Under the pieces are notes generated by a model that did not search any database, was not told where the DNA came from, and saw nothing but the letters and a program-made list of their open reading frames with translations. A stretch of DNA of 64,000 nt from Nitrosomonas ureae (GTDB lineage: Bacteria; Pseudomonadota; Gammaproteobacteria; Burkholderiales; Nitrosomonadaceae), in the NCBI RefSeq assembly GCF_900206265.1, contig NZ_LT907782.1:1-64000 (forward strand), written 5' to 3'. Both the position numbers and the translations under genes were made by a program. Below are positions 38,799 to 47,327 of the stretch, piece after piece (within the stretch, counting starts at the first letter, position 1; every line of letters begins with the position of its first letter).

Positions 38799-40175
38799 TT
38801 ATCGGGAGGAATAGGCAAACTTGGCTTGTCCGGCGAGCCAGACCAGGATCAGAACGGGCAGGCCCATGATAGCGGTAGCAATGAAGAAATTTTCATAACC
38901 GTAGGCATCAACAAATTGCCCGCTGAAACCGGCGATGAATTTTGGCAGCAGCAGCATGACCGAACTGAATAATGCATATTGCGTGGCTGAATAAGCCGAA
39001 TTGGTCAGGCCCGATAAATAAGCGATAAAAGCGCAGGAGGCGATACCTGCTGAAAGGTTGTCTGCCGAGATAGTAAAAATTAATCCACTGACATCATGAC
39101 CGCGCCCCGCGAGCCAGACAAACAGTAAATTGGTTGCGGCAGACAGCACGGCACCTAGAAACAGGGTACGCATGATGCCGATTTTGACCGTCAGCACGCC
39201 GCCGATTGCCGCGCCCACGATAGTCATGATCACGCCGTATACTTTTGAGATCGTGGCCACCTCTTCTTTGCTATATCCCATGTCGACATAGAAAGGATTA
39301 CTCATTACGCCCATCACGACATCGGAGATGCGATAGATGGCAATCAAACCCAGGATCAGTAATGCTTGCCGGCCATGACGCATGATAAAGTCGCGGAATG
39401 GCGCAATTAATGCGCCGTAAAGCCAGACCAGGATGCCGCCGATGCGGGGATGAAGATGCCAGGCTGCGATGGCTTGTTGTGCGATTTTTTCGTTGTCCGA
39501 GATTAACCGGCTATAGGGAACATTGGGCTCGCGAATGATCAGTGTAGTGGTAATACCCACGACCATGCTTGCTGCCATAATCAGATATGCGAAACGCCAC
39601 GGCGCATGGTCGTATGCATCTGTAGTGACATCAGCCGCCGCAGCAATCCACAATACGCCAGCAGAAGCCAGGATCATCGCGACGCGATAACCGGCTTGAT
39701 AGGTCGCGGCCATTGCGCCTTGCAATTCCACTGCAACGGCTTCGATGCGATAAGCATCGAGTGCGATGTCCTGTGTGGCGGAAGCAAACGCCACGGCAAG
39801 CGCAAAAAATACCAAATGAGTCAGATTCATGACAGGATCGGTGAATGCCATGCCTGTCAGCGCCATGGCAATGGTAATCTGCGACAGTAATAACCAGGCG
39901 CGGCGGCGCCCCAGCCATCGTGTCAACAGCGGCAGCGGCATTCGATCAACCAGCGGCGACCATAGCCATTTAAAACTGTAGGCCAAGCCGATCCAGCTCA
40001 GATGGCCGATGGTGGTGCGATCGATACCTGCCTCGCGCAACCAGAAAGACAACGTACCCATGATCAACAGCAAGGGTAATCCGGCGGAAAATCCCAGCGA
40101 CAGCATGCCCAGTACGCGGGGGTGGGTGTATACCCGCATCGCCTGCAACCAACCGGAAAATCCTGCAGATGTCAT
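38799..40175 (-). CDS. ampG: AmpG-family muropeptide permease
   Basis: Inner-membrane MFS transporter that imports GlcNAc-anhydroMurNAc peptides for cell-wall recycling. The N-terminal motif LGFSAGLPLLLIMGTLSFWL and GLAYSFKWLWSPLVDR are characteristic, with about 12-14 membrane segments over 458 residues. It overlaps xthA by 4 bp and precedes zapE by 6 bp. Its product links to the murein enzymes encoded at 44.8-47.1 kb, in the sense that both concern cell-wall turnover. Confidence 0.93.
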   Translation of the reverse strand: MTSAGFSGWLQAMRVYTHPRVLGMLSLGFSAGLPLLLIMGTLSFWLREAGIDRTTIGHLSWIGLAYSFKWLWSPLVDRMPLPLLTRWLGRRRAWLLLSQITIAMALTGMAFTDPVMNLTHLVFFALAVAFASATQDIALDAYRIEAVAVELQGAMAATYQAGYRVAMILASAGVLWIAAAADVTTDAYDHAPWRFAYLIMAASMVVGITTTLIIREPNVPYSRLISDNEKIAQQAIAAWHLHPRIGGILVWLYGALIAPFRDFIMRHGRQALLILGLIAIYRISDVVMGVMSNPFYVDMGYSKEEVATISKVYGVIMTIVGAAIGGVLTVKIGIMRTLFLGAVLSAATNLLFVWLAGRGHDVSGLIFTISADNLSAGIASCAFIAYLSGLTNSAYSATQYALFSSVMLLLPKFIAGFSGQFVDAYGYENFFIATAIMGLPVLILVWLAGQAKFAYSSR

Positions 40176-40945
40176 AATTCGTGATCGTAGTCGATAATCA
40201 GTGGTGCATGATCGGAAAAACGCTCATCTTTATAAATGGAAACCCTTTGTGCGAGTTGTGCGATAACAGGTGTGGCGATTTGATAGTCGATGCGCCAGCC
40301 TACATTTTTAGCCCAGGCTTGTCCACGGTTCGACCACCATGTGTACTGATCCGGTTCTGCGTTCAGACGGCGAAACACATCAATAAAACCGGAATTTTCC
40401 AATACATTGGATAACCATTCACGCTCTTCAGGCAAAAAACCGGAGTTTTTCTGATTGGAGCGCCAATTCTTGAGGTCGATTTCCTTGTGCGCAATGTTCC
40501 AATCACCGCATAAAATGATTTCCCGATTGCTAATCTTCAGGTTCTGCAATACCGGAAAAAATTTTTCCATAAAATAAAATTTTGCGGCTTGCCGATGTTC
40601 GCCGCTGGAACCGGACGGCAGATAGATCGAAATGATGCTTAAGTTGCCAAAGTCCGCTTGCAGAAAGCGGCCTTCGGCATCGATGTCGGCAATCCCGATG
40701 CCTTCGATGACTTGATCCGGTTTTTTGCGGGTATATATCCCGACACCGCTATAGCCTCTTTGTCCGGCGCAATGAAAGTAGCCGTGATAGCCATCCGGAG
40801 ATTGGATCGCGGGGGAAAGATCGGGCAGTTGCGCTTTTAATTCCTGGACGCAAACGACATCTGCTGATTGTGCTGCGAGCCATTGAAGAAAGCCTTTTTT
40901 AACAGCTGCGCGAATACCATTTAAGTTAAGCGTTATAATTTGCAT
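40172..40945 (-). CDS. xthA: Exodeoxyribonuclease III
   Basis: AP endonuclease/3'-exonuclease of the Mg-dependent EEP family, involved in base-excision repair. Conserved sites: LNLNGIRAA near the start, the catalytic [20 protein letters not shown] and YTWWSNRG, and a final [11 protein letters not shown]. 257 residues is normal. It starts divergently 26 bp from pyrE and overlaps ampG by 4 bp. Confidence 0.95.
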   Translation of the reverse strand: MQIITLNLNGIRAAVKKGFLQWLAAQSADVVCVQELKAQLPDLSPAIQSPDGYHGYFHCAGQRGYSGVGIYTRKKPDQVIEGIGIADIDAEGRFLQADFGNLSIISIYLPSGSSGEHRQAAKFYFMEKFFPVLQNLKISNREIILCGDWNIAHKEIDLKNWRSNQKNSGFLPEEREWLSNVLENSGFIDVFRRLNAEPDQYTWWSNRGQAWAKNVGWRIDYQIATPVIAQLAQRVSIYKDERFSDHAPLIIDYDHEL

Positions 40946-40971
40946 CTATCAATTTATGGGTTGATCCAGTT

Positions 40972-41616
40972 ATGTCTGATGATTTCCGGCAAGCCTTCAT
41001 TCAATTCGCTATTGCGCGCAAAGTATTATGCTTTGGTGAATTTAAAACCAAAGCGGGGCGCATGTCACCGTATTTTTTCAATGCAGGGCTATTTAACGAT
41101 GGTGATGCGCTGCGTAAACTCGGGCAATTTTACGCCAAAGCGATTGTTGCTGCAGCGCTTCCGTTCGACATGCTGTTCGGCCCGGCGTATAAAGGCATTC
41201 CGCTGGCCAGTGCGATTGTCATTGCACTGGCTGAGATGGGACATAACTATCCGTTCTGTTTTAACCGCAAGGAGGCCAAAGATCATGGCGAAGGCGGGGT
41301 GCTGGTCGGTGCACCGCTGAGCGGTCGAGTGCTGATTGTTGATGATGTCATTTCCGCAGGTACTTCGGTGCGTGAATCGGTCGAACTGATTAAGAACTCA
41401 GGCGCAACACCCTCCGGTGTCGTGATTGCGCTCGATCGTATGGAGCGAGGAATGGGAGAACTTTCTGCGGTTCAGGAAGTGCAGCAGATGCATGGTTTTC
41501 CGGTGACTTCAATTATCAATCTGGACGATCTGGTGGAATTTTTGCAGAATCATCGAGAATTCTTGCAGTATCTTCCTGCAGTCGAGCGCTATCGCGCACA
41601 GTATGGGATCAAATAA
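40972..41616 (+). CDS. pyrE: Orotate phosphoribosyltransferase
   Basis: Adds ribose-5-phosphate from PRPP to orotate in pyrimidine synthesis. The PRPP-binding loop [17 protein letters not shown] and the flexible catalytic loop [13 protein letters not shown] are present; [13 protein letters not shown] near the N-terminus is typical. 214 residues. Divergent from xthA. The reverse-transcriptase locus begins 124 bp downstream on the same strand. Confidence 0.96.
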   Translation: MSDDFRQAFIQFAIARKVLCFGEFKTKAGRMSPYFFNAGLFNDGDALRKLGQFYAKAIVAAALPFDMLFGPAYKGIPLASAIVIALAEMGHNYPFCFNRKEAKDHGEGGVLVGAPLSGRVLIVDDVISAGTSVRESVELIKNSGATPSGVVIALDRMERGMGELSAVQEVQQMHGFPVTSIINLDDLVEFLQNHREFLQYLPAVERYRAQYGIK

Positions 41617-41740
41617 TATTCTACGGGCTTATTTTTAAAAAGTAGGTGGGACAATTAAATTGAGAGTATTTTCATGACTGTAAACTTTTGGAATCTAGTT
41701 TTAATTTTTTTGTTTTCTCTTGTGAAATAAAGATTGCAGA

Positions 41741-43684
41741 ATGAGCAAGATTCAAGACGACATTATCAAGATTGCCTATAAGAAATTGAAACAGATGATC
41801 TATTACGAAAAGACTCATCTTTTTCTGCGGAAGCGTCTCGCCGAGTTTGAATGTACAGAAGATTTTGAAGAACGTCTCCGCATAATCGATACAGTTATAA
41901 AAACCAAAGTTCCCACGAAAGAAAAAGCCTTTCAAGATTGGCTAAATGAAATCAATTTTGTGTTGCTGCCCAAAGGAGTGAGCGGAATTGATTCACAGAG
42001 CGAAAAGGGTAAAGGCACCTATGTAACGAACGTGACCAGCCAAGAGAATTACAAAATTGAAAAGGTGAACTACATCTTCGACGGGCCGATTGAGCTACAT
42101 CTCATAGCGGTTCTTTGGTTGATGATTGATGGTTCGGAAATTGATAGTAAGCTGACACGGAATTGTATGGGCTCCCGTCTTCACCCACTTGTCGGGCAGG
42201 ATGAGGATCATTCCGCACAACTCTTCAAAAAGTATCATGAGTTGTATGCCAAATGGCGCGACGATGGTATCAAAAAAGCCCGAGACCTGCTTGTCAACGA
42301 AGAGCAAAGTATCTGCATCATCGCCTTAGATCTTCAGGAATATTATTATCGGGTGCAGATTGACTGGATAAAGCTGCGTACCCAGACTGTAAGGCCAAAT
42401 AAAACAACTGGATTCTATAAGACCGTATTCGCACGAGAAATACTCGGGTCTCAGTTATTTGATTGCATTGAAGCGATTTGCACTGCTTATCGACAGCGAA
42501 TCGCGCCTCAACTAAAAATTACTCATGGCGACATTCCAGATAATGCAACTTGTCTACCTATTGGCCTATGTGCTTCCCCACTGATTGCGAATTGGTATTT
42601 GAAAGAATTCGATGAAGCCATTTTGACCAAAGTTCGTCCTGCTTACTATGGTCGATATGTAGACGACATCCTTCTGGTAGTGACAAGCCAATTCGAGCCA
42701 ACTAACGATCCAATTAGAAGTTTTATGGAAGAGATTCTAGTAAATACTGGGGTCATGCAACATGATGTGAACAATTTACGATATGAGTTGACCGGAACAC
42801 CGGGGTTATTTTTACAGGAGCAGAAGTGTATTCTTCAATTTTTTGATGCTGGTCATTCCATTGCTGGGTTGGAAAAATTCCAGAAGGAGATTGAAGAAAA
42901 TGCAAGTGACTTTGCTATGCTTCCCGTAGAAGGGGACGAAAGCCCGGTTGAGCAGGTTGCTTACGATTTGCTTTATGATGGTTCAGTGAACAAGATTCGA
43001 AGCATCAAAGAGATTGCTGAAAATCGATGGGAGCTTGCTAAGCATCTTTCTAAACAGACACGACTATTTCTGGTGGCAGAAGGACGACTCGATACACAAA
43101 CGAGAAAGGAGCTGTTCCGATTCTTCAAGGGGCGAAATGCGATCGATTATTGGGATATGTGGGAGCGTGTCATTGCGTTCTTGGTGATTGCTGGGAATAA
43201 AAAGACCGTTGACGAATTTTGTAAGGCGATTAGAAGTGAAATAAAAAAGATGTCGTTTTCAAAATTAGATGATGGCAATATCTCAGACCTACTGAGGAGG
43301 GCAATGATGGCGCATCTTGATGTTTCGCTGGAAATGATCCACGCGGTGAGAGATACAGAGACTTCAAAAGACTCAGTACTTGAGCATTGGCGTACTTCGA
43401 ACTTAATTCGCCATCACTTGGTGGCGGTACCACTATTAAATTACACAGAATTTAATGGTGATCTCGCCATACCGGGTTATGTGGCCGATTTCATTCTTGA
43501 TGATCACAAGATCAAATGGAGTCCGCGTTTTGTTCATTTTGATGAGTGTTTGGGATTCAGCGACTCAGGTTATTTTGCGGTCACCGACGGTGATTCGATC
43601 ACGACAGCCAATCAGATTTACGCCAAATTTCATGGGTCAAGCGTTGAAGATGTAATCAGCGAATCTGCAGATGGCGAATTGTAA
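41741..43684 (+). CDS. UG/Abi-type (defence-associated) reverse transcriptase
   Basis: A 647-residue protein with reverse-transcriptase motifs: the metal-binding Asp197 in IIALDLQEYYYR (motif A), the LPIGLCASPLIANWYL block at about 272-287 (motif B), and the catalytic YVDD at 306-309 (motif C, both Asp present). The element NCMGSRLHP before motif A and the long region after the palm (about 350-647) are those of UG/Abi RTs, also called DRT. No maturase, integrase or msr/msd retron-like neighbour is seen. The nitrilase-like gene follows after 8 bp. Nitrilase-linked DRT groups (UG1, UG5) are known; in UG1 the nitrilase is fused, here it is separate. Anti-phage function is inferred. Confidence 0.88.
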   Translation: MSKIQDDIIKIAYKKLKQMIYYEKTHLFLRKRLAEFECTEDFEERLRIIDTVIKTKVPTKEKAFQDWLNEINFVLLPKGVSGIDSQSEKGKGTYVTNVTSQENYKIEKVNYIFDGPIELHLIAVLWLMIDGSEIDSKLTRNCMGSRLHPLVGQDEDHSAQLFKKYHELYAKWRDDGIKKARDLLVNEEQSICIIALDLQEYYYRVQIDWIKLRTQTVRPNKTTGFYKTVFAREILGSQLFDCIEAICTAYRQRIAPQLKITHGDIPDNATCLPIGLCASPLIANWYLKEFDEAILTKVRPAYYGRYVDDILLVVTSQFEPTNDPIRSFMEEILVNTGVMQHDVNNLRYELTGTPGLFLQEQKCILQFFDAGHSIAGLEKFQKEIEENASDFAMLPVEGDESPVEQVAYDLLYDGSVNKIRSIKEIAENRWELAKHLSKQTRLFLVAEGRLDTQTRKELFRFFKGRNAIDYWDMWERVIAFLVIAGNKKTVDEFCKAIRSEIKKMSFSKLDDGNISDLLRRAMMAHLDVSLEMIHAVRDTETSKDSVLEHWRTSNLIRHHLVAVPLLNYTEFNGDLAIPGYVADFILDDHKIKWSPRFVHFDECLGFSDSGYFAVTDGDSITTANQIYAKFHGSSVEDVISESADGEL

Positions 43685-43692
43685 GAGAAGAA

Positions 43693-44637
43693 TTGATGAT
43701 CTATAAGAAAATAAGTATAGGTTTTCATGAGACCGATCTTCATAAAATGCTACGCGTTGCAGTCGGGCATATGGCAGTTAATCCAGAGGATATTGAAAAG
43801 AGTTATTTAGAGACACCCAATACTTCCTTGAAGCGTCTTAAAAAGTTATCACAGTTATTGAACGATGTTCTCAGACATGGTGTTCGTCACCCCGAACAGC
43901 GGATTCACTTGTTGGTTCTACCTGAAGTCTCGGTGCCTCATTCATTTGCCACATTCCTTACCCGCTGGGTACGCGAACATCAAATCGGTATTATTTGCGG
44001 ATTGGAACATTTTGTTCGAAGTGGGGCAGCATGGAATGAATTGCTTGCAGCTTTGCCTTACCGTACACGGAATGGTACTAAGGCATGCGTTCCTATACGA
44101 CGACTAAAAAAACACTATTCTCCTGCCGAAGAGTTCGAATTACTCAATCATGATTTGAAGGTACCCAAGGTCGATTTAAAAAGTAAATACCAGTTATTTC
44201 AGTGGCGAGGCGCCAGCTTCGCAATCTATAACTGCTTCGAGCTTGCGTGCTTAGAAGACAGAGTTCTTTTTAAGGCAAAGGTCGATTTTATCCTATGTTC
44301 GGAGTTCAATCAGGATGTAAATTATTTTTCAAATATCGTGGAGTCGGCTGCACGTGATCTTCATTGCTATGTAATTCAAGTCAATAGCGCTCAATTTGGC
44401 GATTCTCGTGTCGTCAGTCCATCTAAAACTGAAAAGCTCAACCCGCTACGAATCAAAGGTGGTGACAATCAGACCTTTCTTACAATGGAGTTGCCGTTAC
44501 AAAAGTTACGGGCTCATCAATGTAGAGGGTATGGGTTGCAAAAAGAATCAGGAGACTACAAACCGACGCCGCCAGGATTTGATAGTAAACTTGCCAAAGA
44601 GCGTATTAAACTTGGATCGAAGAAGGTATCGCTATGA
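43693..44637 (+). CDS. Nitrilase-superfamily protein partnered with RT
   Basis: A 314-residue carbon-nitrogen hydrolase-like protein. The catalytic triad can be placed: Glu78 in LLVLPEVSVP, Lys139 or Lys140 in RRLKKHYSPAEEFEL, and Cys181 in IYNCFELACL. Thus it appears catalytically intact. The N-terminal 60 residues are extra compared with minimal nitrilases. Encoded 8 bp after the RT in the same direction, so probably co-transcribed and functioning together. Its substrate is not evident. After the TGA stop the same frame stays open for another 46 codons (see findings). Confidence 0.82.
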   Translation: MMIYKKISIGFHETDLHKMLRVAVGHMAVNPEDIEKSYLETPNTSLKRLKKLSQLLNDVLRHGVRHPEQRIHLLVLPEVSVPHSFATFLTRWVREHQIGIICGLEHFVRSGAAWNELLAALPYRTRNGTKACVPIRRLKKHYSPAEEFELLNHDLKVPKVDLKSKYQLFQWRGASFAIYNCFELACLEDRVLFKAKVDFILCSEFNQDVNYFSNIVESAARDLHCYVIQVNSAQFGDSRVVSPSKTEKLNPLRIKGGDNQTFLTMELPLQKLRAHQCRGYGLQKESGDYKPTPPGFDSKLAKERIKLGSKKVSL

Positions 44638-44697
44638 CTTAAAGCACATACCGCCATAGATGATTTTATTGTCCTTAAATCGGCTATAGATCAATAT

Positions 44698-44713
44698 GAG
44701 GGAAAACACCCTC
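44698..44713 (+). terminator. Weak hairpin after the RT-nitrilase operon
   Basis: GAGGG-AAAACA-CCCTC forms a 5-bp stem 61 bases after the nitrilase stop; an ATGAGGG/CCCTCctCAT extension with a bulge lengthens it. No T-tract follows, so termination is only possible. It could also be part of a small structured RNA. Confidence 0.3.
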
Positions 44714-44852
44714 CTCATTCATGTGAGAATATAATAGAATTAAATCTGCCGACTTTGGTCGATAGTGGCCTAGTAATTATCAGATAAATCAGTAATGCTT
44801 TCTACTAAATTCGGAAATTGATAATAATTACATGCTGGCAGGTTTATATTTT

Positions 44853-45446
44853 CTACCCCCCCCAAAAACGATAATTTCCTGTATCCAAATGAACAAAATT
44901 AGACGAGGGATAATAACCGACACCGCCTATTTTCAATGACAACGCGGCACTGCGCAAGTCGGATAATTTACGTCCCGGCAGGCGGATATCGATGGCTTTT
45001 CCATGTGTATGCAGGCTATTTTTGGCGACTCCGCCACTTTGCGCTGCCAGTTTGGCATTAGTGGCAGGAGAACGGTAGGCTGAGATCACATGGAATTCTT
45101 GATGGGTTCTCAATTTGTGTTGTAGCAGATGCAAAAAATCAAACAGCGTAGGATCGATCTTATATCGGTCACCGGTGCGATGGTCACGCAACACTTGGTT
45201 GATGACGCGCATACCTTCTGGAATGTAACGGCCATTGACCCAGAAAGTCGCTCGAGTGCGTTCACCGGTATGCAAATTAAGAAAGCTCAGTTTTTTTTCT
45301 AAAGGTTTTTTGATGGCCGCATGAACGGATGTGGCTGCCATGGGCAGTGCTAACAAAGTACATGTACTCAAGCTGGTTTTTAAAAAATTGCGGCGACTGG
45401 GTTCTGTTTCTGATAAATACGCTTGATCCAGAAATTTTCGTATCAT
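44853..45446 (-). CDS. YcbK/MepK-like murein endopeptidase (DUF882, M15A)
   Basis: A 197-residue exported peptidase with a Tat-type leader (SRRNFLKTSLSTCTLLALPM) and the M15A zinc motif HTHGKAIDIRLP together with a later HLDTGNYRFWGG. In E. coli YcbK (MepK) cleaves 3-3 crosslinks made by L,D-transpeptidases, which fits the LdtD-like gene directly upstream on the same strand (46 bp). Confidence 0.9.
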   Translation of the reverse strand: MIRKFLDQAYLSETEPSRRNFLKTSLSTCTLLALPMAATSVHAAIKKPLEKKLSFLNLHTGERTRATFWVNGRYIPEGMRVINQVLRDHRTGDRYKIDPTLFDFLHLLQHKLRTHQEFHVISAYRSPATNAKLAAQSGGVAKNSLHTHGKAIDIRLPGRKLSDLRSAALSLKIGGVGYYPSSNFVHLDTGNYRFWGG

Positions 45447-45492
45447 CGATTATTTTCTCCTGAAAATGCTGCGATTGTGTGCGAAAAATAAT

Positions 45493-47124
45493 TTACCAGC
45501 GAGCATGACGCAACGCACGTAAATCACGGTCATAGATATCCGGGTAGAAGTACACTTTCTCGTGTTCATCCGCCCAGGCCGTAATATACACCATGTAAAT
45601 CGGTAATGGTTTAGGTAAATGCGTAGTAATGGTCTTATCGCTTTCCAAATCCGCGCTAAATTTTTCCGGCAAGCTGGGTTGGTTCAGAGCAAAAGCCGCC
45701 AGCTCGAAGGGTTTTTCCAGACGTATGCAGCCCGAGCTGAAGGTTCTTATATCCTTTCTAAACAGTGATTTGGATGGCGTATCGTGCAAATAAATGCTGA
45801 ATGGATTGGAAAACATGAATTTGATTTTACCCAGCGCATTGTGACTGCCCGGATCTTGGCGCAGAAAATAGGGAAATCTTTGTTTGAGTTCATGCCAATC
45901 GATCATACCCGGATCGAGCGCCTGCGCACCGCGTTCCTGGGCGGGGTAGACCTTGAATCCGGCCGTTGTGAAATAAGTCGGATCTTGCTGCTGCTTGGGT
46001 AATAAATCCTTGCGTGCGATGCTCGCCGGAACATTCCAATAAGGATTCAACACCATATACGACAGCGCGCCATTAAAACTGGGCGTTGAGCGATAATCCC
46101 GCCCGACAATGATACGCATATTCAGAACTGGCTCGTCATTTTCAATAGCGGTGAGATAGAAGCCTGCGGTATTCACCAGCAGATGGCGTTGCCCCAGATT
46201 TCTGGGGAGCCAGCGCAGGCGTTCCATATTGATGCGCAGCTGGCGTATTTTCCATTCGAGTGGAATATTCAATGCATTAATGGTGTTTTTACCGATAATG
46301 CCGTCGGTATTCAAGCCATGTTGCGCCTGAAAGGCTTTGATGGCAGCAACCAGCTCAGTATCATAGAGTTGGTTTGCGTTGGGAATAAGACTGAATTCAG
46401 GCAAACCATCGGCGGTATAAGCTTGTGCTATGCGCTGGCGAATCAAAGGAATGCTTGGATAAGTGTCACCCGGCCGGATGGATGGTGAACTCGGAATACG
46501 AACCCATTCCGAAGTGTTTCTGAGGAGTTCCTGATAGTGCGCCAGGGTACGTTTGAGCAATTGATAATTGAGCGTTTGCGGAGACAATTTCTGTAGTGAA
46601 TCTTCCAAATGACCAGCGTATATGGCTGCTTGCAAGAATGCGACTGCATCAAAGTCGGCCCGTGGAATATGCCAATCGGGGTCGGCCGCAGTTGCGGAAA
46701 AACGACCACGGGATAAATCCGTGGCTAGCTTTAATACGGCGTGTGTCGTGCGGATCTCCAGGTCAGTTGCTGCTGATGAAGATTGATCGGAATTTTGTAG
46801 TAATTGCACCAAATGCTGTAATTGATAATCCTGGCTATTCAATCCTTCAGTTTCTGCACTGGCAATGAATGCCAATGCTATTTTCAGTTGCGGTGATTCT
46901 GATTCTCCCGAGAGCCATACCGGTTGATAATTCCTGGCAGCGTAGAACCGCTGTAAATCAGAATGTCCGGTCTTGTTTAACTCGATGGCGGAGTTGGATA
47001 GTTGCCGTTCAATTTCCTTTGAATCTATGAGCAGTGCGATTGAATGGATGGGATTGAATAGAAGGAAAAGATAGCAAAAATACCGGAGTGTCAGTAGAGA
47101 GATCTTGAGTTGATAGCGGATCAC
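45493..47124 (-). CDS. L,D-transpeptidase (YcbB/LdtD-like)
   Basis: A 543-residue periplasmic enzyme that forms 3-3 crosslinks in peptidoglycan. After an N-terminal hydrophobic leader there is a substrate-lid region (LQRFYAARNYQPVWLSG), a peptidoglycan-binding domain (about 245-290, VAAIKAFQAQHGLNTDGIIG) and the YkuD catalytic domain with YLHDTPSKSLFRKDIRTFSS then GCIRLEKPFELA (catalytic His and Cys). Length is a little shorter than E. coli LdtD (615). Confidence 0.92.
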   Translation of the reverse strand: MIRYQLKISLLTLRYFCYLFLLFNPIHSIALLIDSKEIERQLSNSAIELNKTGHSDLQRFYAARNYQPVWLSGESESPQLKIALAFIASAETEGLNSQDYQLQHLVQLLQNSDQSSSAATDLEIRTTHAVLKLATDLSRGRFSATAADPDWHIPRADFDAVAFLQAAIYAGHLEDSLQKLSPQTLNYQLLKRTLAHYQELLRNTSEWVRIPSSPSIRPGDTYPSIPLIRQRIAQAYTADGLPEFSLIPNANQLYDTELVAAIKAFQAQHGLNTDGIIGKNTINALNIPLEWKIRQLRINMERLRWLPRNLGQRHLLVNTAGFYLTAIENDEPVLNMRIIVGRDYRSTPSFNGALSYMVLNPYWNVPASIARKDLLPKQQQDPTYFTTAGFKVYPAQERGAQALDPGMIDWHELKQRFPYFLRQDPGSHNALGKIKFMFSNPFSIYLHDTPSKSLFRKDIRTFSSGCIRLEKPFELAAFALNQPSLPEKFSADLESDKTITTHLPKPLPIYMVYITAWADEHEKVYFYPDIYDRDLRALRHARW

Positions 47125-47327
47125 GCAAATTTCCTTTGTTAAGCCAATGTATTATGAGATGCTAGGATTTTAACATCAATGATAGTTGCTCAAGCATGTG
47201 CTTGAGAGGGATAATTTCCTCTCTTTTATCGATTTTTATTACTCTTTCAGACAGGATGTCTGTAGATTGTCGATTCAGGATTGCGATAGATATTCAGCTA
47301 CGAACATTGATACTGCCGAAGTGAACA

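Noticed and set aside
41741-43684. Retron or group II intron as origin of the RT
   Set aside because: No msr/msd-like inverted repeats upstream, no maturase/endonuclease domain, and the RT blocks fit UG/Abi type.
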